From contig NZ_QWEL01000004.1 of the NCBI RefSeq assembly GCF_009935865.1, positions 124,001 through 188,000 on the forward strand: DNA of 64,000 nucleotides. The letters run 5' to 3'. Shown here in pieces: positions 46,170 through 54,459 of the stretch (position 1 is its first letter; each line of letters opens with the position of its first letter). The notes beneath the pieces are model-generated. The model was given only the letters and a program-made list of their open reading frames with translations, was not told where the DNA came from and made no database searches. The DNA comes from Odoribacter sp. Z80 (GTDB lineage: Bacteria > Bacteroidota > Bacteroidia > Bacteroidales > Marinifilaceae). The position numbers and the translations under genes were made by a program.

Positions 46170-48986
46170 TTGCAACTAAGAGCATATACACTTCAATTTC
46201 TCACGATATCTATCATTTTTATAATGGTGGCATGCTCTGTCGCATCGCATTCTTCACAGGGAAAAAAGGAAATAGAAACAGTCTCCCCTCTCCCGCAAAA
46301 AACGGGAAAAGACTCACTTCCGAAGGAATATGTGGCTATTGACAGCCTTAAAACCAGGAATTTACCGGACAAAGATACTTTCCAAAAGACAAATGACACT
46401 TTATCGGCAGTATCACCGTCCAGCCAACAGGATTCCTTTGCTGCAGCCGACAGCCTGACAGACAAAGCCGCTCTTTTAACCGATTCAACGGTTTTATCTT
46501 CCGACAGTACGGCCATGTCGCAAGACAGTACGGCCGCATCCAAGCCCATGTTTACGGACATCATCACTTACAGAGCCGACGATTCCGTCAAATTTTCCAT
46601 TCTGGAGAAAAAAATGTTTTTATATAAAAACGCTTTCATCAAATATTTATCCACCGAACTAACAGCCGATTACATCGAACTGGACATGGCCAATAACATT
46701 GCCTATGCTTCAGGAGTGGCGGATTCAAGCGGAGTATTGCAAGGGAAGCCCAAGTTCAAAGACCGCAACCAGGAATTTGAAAGCCTTGACCTAAAATACA
46801 ACTTCAAAACCGGCAAAGGGGTGATCAAGGAAATCATCACTCAACAAGGCGAAGGATATGTACAGGGAAAACTCACGAAAAAAATGACAGACTCTTTGTA
46901 TTGTGTGAAAAACGGCCTGTACACCACCTGCGACCAACACGACCATCCTCATTTTTACATCCGGATGAACAAAGCCATACTGATCAAAGACAAAAAAGTC
47001 ATCTCAGGGTTTGCCAATCTTAATATTGAGGGAGTACCCTTGCCCTTAGCCATCCCGTTCGGGTTCTTCCCCATTACCAAAAAAGGGACTTCCGGCATTC
47101 TGATGCCCACCTACGGAGAAGAAAAAATGAGGGGTTTCAACTTACGTAACGGAGGGTACTACTGGTTTATCAGTGATTATGTAGACCTGGCCCTGACAGG
47201 GACCATTTACACCAACGGTTCGTGGGGACTTGATGCCGGATCGAATTACCGGAAGCGTTATAAATTTACCGGTCAATTCAATTTCAGCATGAGCCGGAAC
47301 CACACCAGCGAGAAAGGAACTCCGGACTACACCGAGTCCAAAGACTGGTCGGTGCGCTGGAACCACAATCAGGACCCGAAAGCCAATCCCTACACTACTT
47401 TTTCTGCTTCGGTGGATATGTCCTCCGCCAGCAACAATTACTACAATTCCACCAATATCAACGATATTGCCAACCAACGGAAGCAATCCAGCATTTCCTG
47501 GAGTAAAAAATGGCCGGACAAGCCTTTCAACCTGACAGCCAGCTTTACCCACAACCAAAACAGCCGGGACACTTCCATCTCGCTTTCTTTGCCGAACGTA
47601 AATTTCCGCGTATCGCAAATCTATCCTTTACGGCGAAAAGAAAGAGTGGGTAAAATCAAATGGTATGAGAATATCGGTTTCACCTATAACGCAGAATTAC
47701 GCAACAGCATACAGACCAAAGAATCCGAACTGGGAGAATCTTTCAAGCACATGGCCCGGGACTGGAACAATGGCTTCAAACACTCTATTCCGTTGAGTAC
47801 AAGCATCAACATTGCCAAAGACCTCTCCCTGACCCCTTCCATCAATTACAATGGAGTTGCCTACCTCAGTTCCATCCGGCGGGGAAACTGGGTTACAGAC
47901 TCCACCGTAGCCGGTTACGGGTATACTCCCATAGACACGATTTACGGTTTACATTACGCCCACAATTACAACACGAGCGTGGGCCTGTCCTACAACCCGA
48001 CCATTTACGGAATGTTTCAGTTTAAACCGGACAGCAAGGTCTTTGCCATCCGCCATGTGATTCGCCCCAGTGCAAGCATCACCTATACCCCCAACCTCGG
48101 TGTGGACCCGGATAAATACTATAAGACTTATCTGGACCGTAACGGCAAACCGGTTCGTTATTCCATCTTTGACGGCAAAACTTACGGGACGCCGACAGGA
48201 TCCACCCGCTCCCAGCAAACGGGTACCCTGAACCTGAGTGTGGATAATAATGTGGAGATGAAAGTCCGTAATGACAAGGATACCACCGGTAAAGAGGAAT
48301 TTAAAAAAGTAAAACTGCTGGAAAGTTTCCGCATTCAGAGCAGTTACAACATTTTTGCCGATTCCATGCGCTGGTCCATGATTCAGCTTTCTGCCCGGAC
48401 CAAAGTCTTTAACAACAAGGTGAACATCAACCTGTCGGGCACCCTGGATCCTTACGCCATCAGTCCCTCGGCCGTGAGATACAACAAATATCACGGAGGC
48501 GTCGGACGACTGACCCGCGTAACCGCCTCTTCGGGCATTCAGTTTTCGTCCGATAACGGGAAAAAGAAAATGGAAAAAAACGACCGGCTGAACGGACATT
48601 ACGATGAATATATGGATTTTGAAGTTCCCTGGAGCATCAGCCTGGACTATACATTTAATTACAGCAAGAACTATGCTCCCAACCCGGCAGCAAATGCCAC
48701 ACGTCCCATCACGAACACCACCATTTCCCAAATGGTCCGCATCAATGGCGATTTTTCACTGACTCCCCGGTGGAAGTTAGGGTACAGTACGGGATATGAC
48801 TTCCAGCAAAAAGAAGTAACTGCCACCAGTTTCAATATTACCCGCGACCTGCATTGCTGGGAAATGACTTTTTCCTGCATTCCGTTCGGTACCCATCAAT
48901 CTTATAATTTTCAAATCAATGTGCGTTCCAGTCTGCTCCAGGACCTGAAATTAACCAAAAAAGATTCCTGGTATGACAGGCGGTAA
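46170..48986 (+). CDS. LptD/OstA-like LPS assembly outer membrane protein
   Basis: 938 residues. The best start is a TTG at 46170, which gives a full signal sequence (LQFLTISIIFIMVACSV); the first ATG, at 46224, would remove most of it. A Ser/Asp-rich linker (~27-125) is followed by the OstA/LptA-like beta-jellyroll (~130-260: AYASGVADSSGVLQGKPKF) and a large C-terminal barrel (~270-938) with GFFPITKKGTSGILMPTYG, characteristic of this group. It inserts LPS into the outer leaflet together with LptE. The start codon is the main uncertainty. Confidence 0.88.
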   Translation: MQLRAYTLQFLTISIIFIMVACSVASHSSQGKKEIETVSPLPQKTGKDSLPKEYVAIDSLKTRNLPDKDTFQKTNDTLSAVSPSSQQDSFAAADSLTDKAALLTDSTVLSSDSTAMSQDSTAASKPMFTDIITYRADDSVKFSILEKKMFLYKNAFIKYLSTELTADYIELDMANNIAYASGVADSSGVLQGKPKFKDRNQEFESLDLKYNFKTGKGVIKEIITQQGEGYVQGKLTKKMTDSLYCVKNGLYTTCDQHDHPHFYIRMNKAILIKDKKVISGFANLNIEGVPLPLAIPFGFFPITKKGTSGILMPTYGEEKMRGFNLRNGGYYWFISDYVDLALTGTIYTNGSWGLDAGSNYRKRYKFTGQFNFSMSRNHTSEKGTPDYTESKDWSVRWNHNQDPKANPYTTFSASVDMSSASNNYYNSTNINDIANQRKQSSISWSKKWPDKPFNLTASFTHNQNSRDTSISLSLPNVNFRVSQIYPLRRKERVGKIKWYENIGFTYNAELRNSIQTKESELGESFKHMARDWNNGFKHSIPLSTSINIAKDLSLTPSINYNGVAYLSSIRRGNWVTDSTVAGYGYTPIDTIYGLHYAHNYNTSVGLSYNPTIYGMFQFKPDSKVFAIRHVIRPSASITYTPNLGVDPDKYYKTYLDRNGKPVRYSIFDGKTYGTPTGSTRSQQTGTLNLSVDNNVEMKVRNDKDTTGKEEFKKVKLLESFRIQSSYNIFADSMRWSMIQLSARTKVFNNKVNINLSGTLDPYAISPSAVRYNKYHGGVGRLTRVTASSGIQFSSDNGKKKMEKNDRLNGHYDEYMDFEVPWSISLDYTFNYSKNYAPNPAANATRPITNTTISQMVRINGDFSLTPRWKLGYSTGYDFQQKEVTATSFNITRDLHCWEMTFSCIPFGTHQSYNFQINVRSSLLQDLKLTKKDSWYDRR

Positions 48987-49015
48987 CCGGAAAGCCTCCA
49001 ACTCAAAAACAAGCC

Positions 49016-50296
49016 ATGACAGCAAAAACGATTTTAAGTTTTTTCCTTTTATTTTCCACCATCACCTTTTCCGCACAGGCGCAGTTTGATAAATATTTCC
49101 AACCGAAAACCCTGCGGTTTGATTATTACCATTGCGGAAATCACCAGGAGGAAGAATATTACTTTGACGAATTAAAAGAAGAACCCTACTGGGGCGGCTC
49201 CCTCCGCTCGCTGATTGACACAACCGGATACGGCAACCAGTTTTTCAGGATCATCGACCAAGCCAGCGGGAAAGAAATATATTCCCGGGGATTCTGTACT
49301 TTATTCAACGAATGGCAAACCACAGAAGAGGCCAAAACAATACGGAAGGCAATGCCCGAATCGGTGGTCTTCCCTTTCCCAAAAAATCCGGTACGCCTTG
49401 AATTGTATGCCCGTAACCACAAAGGAAAACTGGAAAAGAAATGGGCCCAGGACATCGACCCGCAATCCTGTTTCATCCGGAAATTTACCCCCCGCTATGA
49501 AACGATGGAAATCGCATATTCCGGCACCCCTTCCCAGCGGGTGGACATTGTCCTGATCCCGGAAGGCTACACTTCAAACGAAAAAGAGAAGTTTACAGCC
49601 GCCTGCGAAAATTTTGCCAAAGCATTTTTCAGCTATTCCCCTTACCGGGAACACCGCGAGCATTTTAACATCCGCGCTGTGTGGGCTCCGTCCCGGGAGT
49701 CGGGGGTTACCCTTCCCGGCGAGCATGTGTGGCGGAATACGGCAGCCAAAGCCCAGTTCTACACCTTTAATTCCGAACGCTACCAAATGGTAGAAGACTT
49801 CCAGGGACTCAGGGACATTGCCGCCCATGCACCCTATGATTATATCTATGTACTTTCCAATACACAGAAATACGGAGGAGGAGGTATTTTTAATTTCTAC
49901 GGAATCAGTGCGGCCCATCATCCCACCAGCTCCGACAAAATCTATGTTCATGAATTCGGACACCTCCTGCTCGGATTGGGAGACGAATATGCGGGCAATG
50001 TGTCCTACAACGATATGTATCCTCCACACGTCGAACCCTGGGAAGCAAATCTCACCACCCTGACCTATTTCGACCGGAAAGAATGGAAAAAGATGATAGA
50101 TAAAAATACCCCGGTCCCGACGCCGGCAACACCGGAATATGCCAACCGGACAGGCGTCTTTGAAGGAGGAGGATATACCAGCAAAGGAGTCTACCGTCCT
50201 TATCAGACTTGTCTGATGCGGGAGTTCAGCACCGACCGGTTCTGTCCGGTATGCACACAGGCTATTGTAAAATACATCCGTTTTTTGTGCCAATAA
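49016..50296 (+). CDS. Secreted M64-family metallopeptidase (IgA-peptidase family)
   Basis: 426 residues with a signal peptide (MTAKTILSFFLLFSTITFSAQAQ). The M64 N-terminal beta domain is at ~25-150 and the catalytic domain at ~165-426, with zinc motif HEFGHLLLGLGDEY (His312, Glu313, His316, Asp323). The motif DIVLIPEGYTSNEKEKF is typical. The family includes a Clostridium ramosum IgA protease, but most gut homologues have unknown targets. It lies 29 bp after the LptD-like gene on the same strand. Confidence 0.93.
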   Translation: MTAKTILSFFLLFSTITFSAQAQFDKYFQPKTLRFDYYHCGNHQEEEYYFDELKEEPYWGGSLRSLIDTTGYGNQFFRIIDQASGKEIYSRGFCTLFNEWQTTEEAKTIRKAMPESVVFPFPKNPVRLELYARNHKGKLEKKWAQDIDPQSCFIRKFTPRYETMEIAYSGTPSQRVDIVLIPEGYTSNEKEKFTAACENFAKAFFSYSPYREHREHFNIRAVWAPSRESGVTLPGEHVWRNTAAKAQFYTFNSERYQMVEDFQGLRDIAAHAPYDYIYVLSNTQKYGGGGIFNFYGISAAHHPTSSDKIYVHEFGHLLLGLGDEYAGNVSYNDMYPPHVEPWEANLTTLTYFDRKEWKKMIDKNTPVPTPATPEYANRTGVFEGGGYTSKGVYRPYQTCLMREFSTDRFCPVCTQAIVKYIRFLCQ

Positions 50297-50472
50297 CCGG
50301 AAAATTGATTATTTTCGACCGTTCAGAATTCCAATCACAAACAATGCTGGCAGAGCATCAGATTTTACAGAACCGCTCATACAAAGGCCTCTATGAGTGC
50401 TGGATATGTTAACGACATATTCTCTTCGTCCTTATTGCTATCTTTTGTCTTATTGTCATAAAACTTATTTCT

Positions 50473-52698
50473 ATGAAATACTGGAATTTATTTCTATCGC
50501 TACTCCTATGTTATAGCCTGAACGCACAGAACATCAAAGAGAAATACAAACTGGCCGACGAATACTGGCACAAATACCACTCCAAATACTACAACGGAGA
50601 CATCACTCCCCACTGGATCGGGGACACTCATTTCTTTTGGTATAGAACAACCGATGCCGGCGGGACTACTTTTATCCTGGCAGACGCGGATAAAAAAACA
50701 AAACAACCGGCCTTCAATCACCAGGCCCTGGCCCAAGCATTAGCAACAGCAACCGCACAAGAGACAGATGCCCGCCATCTGCCTTTCGGAGAGATTACCT
50801 TTACAGGAGATTTGGATGCAATCAGCTTTAGCTGGAAAGGAGTGGTATACACTTATTCCCGTAAAAAAAATAAAATCACCGGCCGGAAACCGGAAGAACC
50901 ACGAAGAGGCAACGGTTATTGGGGTGGCGTTGACCAGGAAAACCGGAAAGGAAGCACCCTCTCTCCGGATAGGAAAAAAGAAGCCTACATCAACGAAGGC
51001 AATCTTTTTGTCAAAGACCTGGAATCCGGAAAAGTCACCCGGCTCAGTCAGGACGGCTCCCCGGGTGAATATTATTCGTCGCGGATATACTGGTCGCCGG
51101 ACTCCCGCCAGATTGCATGCTGTAAATACCGTCCGGCGTGGGTCAGAAAACTGCGGACCGTCGTATCATCTCCCCAGGACCGGCTGCAACCCGGTATGGA
51201 AGAAAGAGATTACATCAAGCCCGGAGACGCCCTGCCCATAAAAAAACCGGTACTATTCATCGTGTCCGAAGGCCGGCAGATCGCCATTGACTTCCCCGGG
51301 GCAGAAGACCAGTTCAGTGTCGGCAACATCCGCTGGAGTCCGGACAGCGAATATTTTACCTTCGATTACAATAAACGGGGACATCAGGAATACATCGTCT
51401 ACAAAGCCAGTGGACATACCCCGCAAGCCCAGGTATTGATTAAGGAACAGATGCCTACTTTCATCCATTACGGTCGTCTATACCGCCATGACCTGCAAAA
51501 ACAAAAAGAAATCCTGTGGATTTCCGAACGGGACGGCTGGCGGCACCTTTATCTTTACGATGCCGGCCGGGGTCTTGTAAAACGCCAGTTAACCCAGGGC
51601 GAATGGATTGTCAAAAATGTCCTCCATGTAGATGAATCCACCAGGACCCTTTATTTCACGGGGTGCGGAAAAACTCCCGGAGAGGACCCCTATCTGGAGA
51701 AACTGTACAGCCTGAACATAGACAGCAGGAAAATAAAATGCCTGACGCCTGAAAACGGCAACCACCGAATTACTTTCTCTCCGGATTACAGCTATTTCAC
51801 CGACTGCTGGTCGCGGGTGGACTGCCCGCCGGTGATTGTCGTAAAAAATACGGCAGACGGGAGCATCCGTATGCCTTTGGAAAAAGCGGACATCAGCAAA
51901 ATGTTAGCTGAGGGATGGCGCATGCCTGAAGTATTCTGTGCCAAAGGACGGGACAACGAAACCGACATTTGGGGCGTGATTGTCCGGCCGACGGATTTCG
52001 ATCCCCACAAAAAATATCCTGTCATCGAATACATTTACGCCGGTCCTCACGATTCCTTTGTCCCGAAATCTTTTTCCATCTCACCGGTAGATGCAGCTTT
52101 AGCCCAGCTGGGTTTCATCGTCGTACAGATAGACGGCATGGGAACGGCCAACCGCTCAAAGAAATTCCATGATATATGCTGGAAAAACCTCAAGGACGCA
52201 GGTTTCCCCGACCGGATTGCGTGGCTGAAAGCAGCCGCGGCCAAATATCCGGAAATAGACATCAGCCGGGTAGGGATTTACGGCTGTTCGGCAGGCGGAC
52301 AAAACGCCCTGGGAGCCGTACTCTTCCACCCCGACTTCTATAAAGCAAGTGTTGCTGCCTGCGGTTGTCACGACAACCGGATGGACAAAATCTGGTGGAA
52401 CGAACAATGGATGGGTTTTCCCGTAGGAAAGGAATACGAAGAATGTTCGAACGTCACGAACGCCCATAAACTGAAAGGCCGCCTGATGCTGATTCTCGGA
52501 GAATTAGACGACAATGTCGACCCCTCCTCCACCCTGCAGGTAGTGAATGCCCTGATCCAGGCAAATAAAGAATTTGAATTCGTCATGCTGCCCAACCAGC
52601 GCCACACCATGGGCGGCACTTACGGCGAAAGGAAACGGCGCGACTTCTTTATAAAACATCTGCAAGGGCTCAATCCTCCGGATTGGAATATGGATTAA
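50473..52698 (+). CDS. Exported S9B dipeptidyl-peptidase IV-type protease
   Basis: 741 residues with a signal peptide (MKYWNLFLSLLLCYSLNAQ). N-terminal DPP-IV beta-propeller (~60-470, repeated YWSPDSRQIA / RWSPDSEYFT blades) and C-terminal alpha/beta hydrolase with the nucleophile in GCSAGG (Ser606), acid in GELDDNVDP (about 680) and His in RHTMGG (about 711). It releases dipeptides, often X-Pro, from peptides in the periplasm. With the M64 peptidase next to it, it suits protein breakdown. Its stop overlaps that of the convergent YbaK-type gene by 4 bp. Confidence 0.93.
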   Translation: MKYWNLFLSLLLCYSLNAQNIKEKYKLADEYWHKYHSKYYNGDITPHWIGDTHFFWYRTTDAGGTTFILADADKKTKQPAFNHQALAQALATATAQETDARHLPFGEITFTGDLDAISFSWKGVVYTYSRKKNKITGRKPEEPRRGNGYWGGVDQENRKGSTLSPDRKKEAYINEGNLFVKDLESGKVTRLSQDGSPGEYYSSRIYWSPDSRQIACCKYRPAWVRKLRTVVSSPQDRLQPGMEERDYIKPGDALPIKKPVLFIVSEGRQIAIDFPGAEDQFSVGNIRWSPDSEYFTFDYNKRGHQEYIVYKASGHTPQAQVLIKEQMPTFIHYGRLYRHDLQKQKEILWISERDGWRHLYLYDAGRGLVKRQLTQGEWIVKNVLHVDESTRTLYFTGCGKTPGEDPYLEKLYSLNIDSRKIKCLTPENGNHRITFSPDYSYFTDCWSRVDCPPVIVVKNTADGSIRMPLEKADISKMLAEGWRMPEVFCAKGRDNETDIWGVIVRPTDFDPHKKYPVIEYIYAGPHDSFVPKSFSISPVDAALAQLGFIVVQIDGMGTANRSKKFHDICWKNLKDAGFPDRIAWLKAAAAKYPEIDISRVGIYGCSAGGQNALGAVLFHPDFYKASVAACGCHDNRMDKIWWNEQWMGFPVGKEYEECSNVTNAHKLKGRLMLILGELDDNVDPSSTLQVVNALIQANKEFEFVMLPNQRHTMGGTYGERKRRDFFIKHLQGLNPPDWNMD

Positions 52699-53186
52699 TA
52701 CAACTTTGTCCATTCATACCCATTGCCTGTAAAATCCATATAACGGATAAAATCTTCCGTTCTTATGGCTAAAGAAGCCCGGTTGTCATTCGGATGAAAT
52801 GACAGCTTCCGGGCTTCTTTCAGATTCTCATCCAGAAACACATACACATGATGTCCCGTATCATTCAACAACCCGAAAGGACTCACGGAACCCGGTTTCA
52901 ACCCAAGATACTTCTCCATTCGCCGCTCCGATGCAAAACTCAATTTGCCTTGCTTCAATCTCTGTTCCAGTTCGTGCACAGCCAGACTCCGCTCACAATG
53001 GAAAATAACCAGATAATGCTGATTTCCTTTATGATTCCGCAAAAACAGATTTTTACAATGGGTACTGTCCACATGATTACAATATTGCATGGCCAGTTCT
53101 ATGGTCGGTGCTGCGGGATGTTCCAGGTAATCATATCCTATCCCCAATTCTTTTAAAACATCATAAACTTTGTCTTGTCCTCTCAT
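52695..53186 (-). CDS. YbaK/ProX-type aminoacyl-tRNA deacylase
   Basis: 163 residues of the PrdX/YbaK fold: YDYLEHPAAPTIELA, CKNLFLRNHKGNQHYLVI (with the conserved Lys) and the GSVSPFGLLND loop. This form, standing alone, usually hydrolyses Ala-tRNA-Pro formed in error by prolyl-tRNA synthetase. It is followed closely by a radical SAM gene in the opposite reading order (the latter ends at 53207, 20 bp upstream). Confidence 0.9.
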   Translation of the reverse strand: MRGQDKVYDVLKELGIGYDYLEHPAAPTIELAMQYCNHVDSTHCKNLFLRNHKGNQHYLVIFHCERSLAVHELEQRLKQGKLSFASERRMEKYLGLKPGSVSPFGLLNDTGHHVYVFLDENLKEARKLSFHPNDNRASLAIRTEDFIRYMDFTGNGYEWTKLY

Positions 53187-53206
53187 AATCTGTTCTTACA
53201 AAATAC

Positions 53207-54151
53207 CTATATTTTCAATTCCCCGTATTTTTTCCCCTGCCATCCGTCCCTTTCCCGCAAGCGTTTCTCCAACTTAGCCACAAACTCAAAATTTTTTATG
53301 CCCCACCGGGGAGCAATCAGATACTCTTCGGGAGCCTGGTTAACAAACCGCTCCAGGTAAATATCCGGACGGATATGTTCAATGACATCCACCACAACAT
53401 CCAGATACTCATCCAAAGTATAAAGCCGGAAAGCAGCCGGATTACTCAAATACTCGTCAGCCATAGCGGTTTCCCGGATAATCTGAAGCTGGTGCAGTTT
53501 CAGCACATCCACAGGCAACTCGCTCAGCCGGACTGCCCCCGACAACATGGACTGCCGGCTCTCTCCGGGCAAACCGAGAATCAGATGCGCTCCGATGTGG
53601 ATTCCCCGTCCGGCCGTCATCCGGATAGCCCTCTCGGCATCCTCAAAAGAATGTCTCCGGTTAATCCTGTCCAAAACCGCATCATTGGCAGACTCCACCC
53701 CATATTCGATACACACGTGGCAACGGCGGGCCAGTTCTCCGACATAATCCAGAATTTCCTCATTCACGGCATCCGGCCGCGTACCAATCACCAGGCCTAC
53801 AATATCCGGGCAGGCCAATGCCTCTTCATACTTCCGGCGCAGAACTTCCAGCGGCGCATACGTATTGGAATAGGCCTGGAAATAAGCCAGGTACTTCTGT
53901 CCCTGATATTTCCCGGCAAAAAAACGACGGCCTTCTTCTATCTGCTCCCGGATTCCGGACGAAGCCCGGCAATAGTCCGGATTGAAACTCTTATTATTGC
54001 AAAAAGTACATCCGCCGGTTCCCTTTACCCCATCCCGGTTAGGACAGGTAAACCCTCCGTCGATAGACAACTTCTGTACCCGTTCGCGAAACAAGGTTTT
54101 GAAGAAGGCAGGATAATCCCTGTACCTTTTCCTGATATCCGTATCACTCAT
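53207..54151 (-). CDS. Radical SAM protein, TIGR01212/YhcC family
   Basis: 314 residues. The [4Fe-4S] cysteines sit in CPNRDGVKGTGGCTFC (Cys36, Cys48, Cys51), the long-spaced form of this Elp3-related family. SAM-binding strands (CIEYGVESAND, GAHLILGLPGES) follow, with a short C-terminal part ending in RWGIKNFEFVAKLEKRLRE. The chemical role of the family is unknown. It is likely co-transcribed with the YbaK-type gene. Confidence 0.92.
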   Translation of the reverse strand: MSDTDIRKRYRDYPAFFKTLFRERVQKLSIDGGFTCPNRDGVKGTGGCTFCNNKSFNPDYCRASSGIREQIEEGRRFFAGKYQGQKYLAYFQAYSNTYAPLEVLRRKYEEALACPDIVGLVIGTRPDAVNEEILDYVGELARRCHVCIEYGVESANDAVLDRINRRHSFEDAERAIRMTAGRGIHIGAHLILGLPGESRQSMLSGAVRLSELPVDVLKLHQLQIIRETAMADEYLSNPAAFRLYTLDEYLDVVVDVIEHIRPDIYLERFVNQAPEEYLIAPRWGIKNFEFVAKLEKRLRERDGWQGKKYGELKI

Positions 54152-54459
54152 TTTCTGAATTTAAACAGATCACAAAAATACAGATTTATTTTTCTTCCCG
54201 AAACGAAGCCATTCATAACATTTTGCCGCATGATGCACCCGGCGAAAAAAAAGCACAAGCGCCCCATTGCTTCCGAGAGTGCCGGAAAAAGAAAGCATCC
54301 GCTAAAAACCGGCACCGGATTTTCTATATTCAAGAGAAAAACGTATATTTGCAAACCTGAAAAAAAAACAGCCTTCGGGTGTCATTCTTTTCAGGCCCAG
54401 TACAAAAATCAATATAACCAATTCCCTGCAACAGGGATATAATTCAAATAAATAAAAAT
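54152..54459. other. Divergent interval between the radical SAM gene and ppdK
   Basis: 308 bp. It holds the ppdK promoter box (TATATTTG at 54344-54351). I see no gene or strong secondary structure in the rest. Confidence 0.5.
54344..54351 (+). promoter_or_regulatory. -7 box for ppdK
   Basis: TATATTTG (TAnnTTTG) followed by CAAACC; 108 bp before the ATG at 54460, leaving a leader of about 100 nt. Confidence 0.6.
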
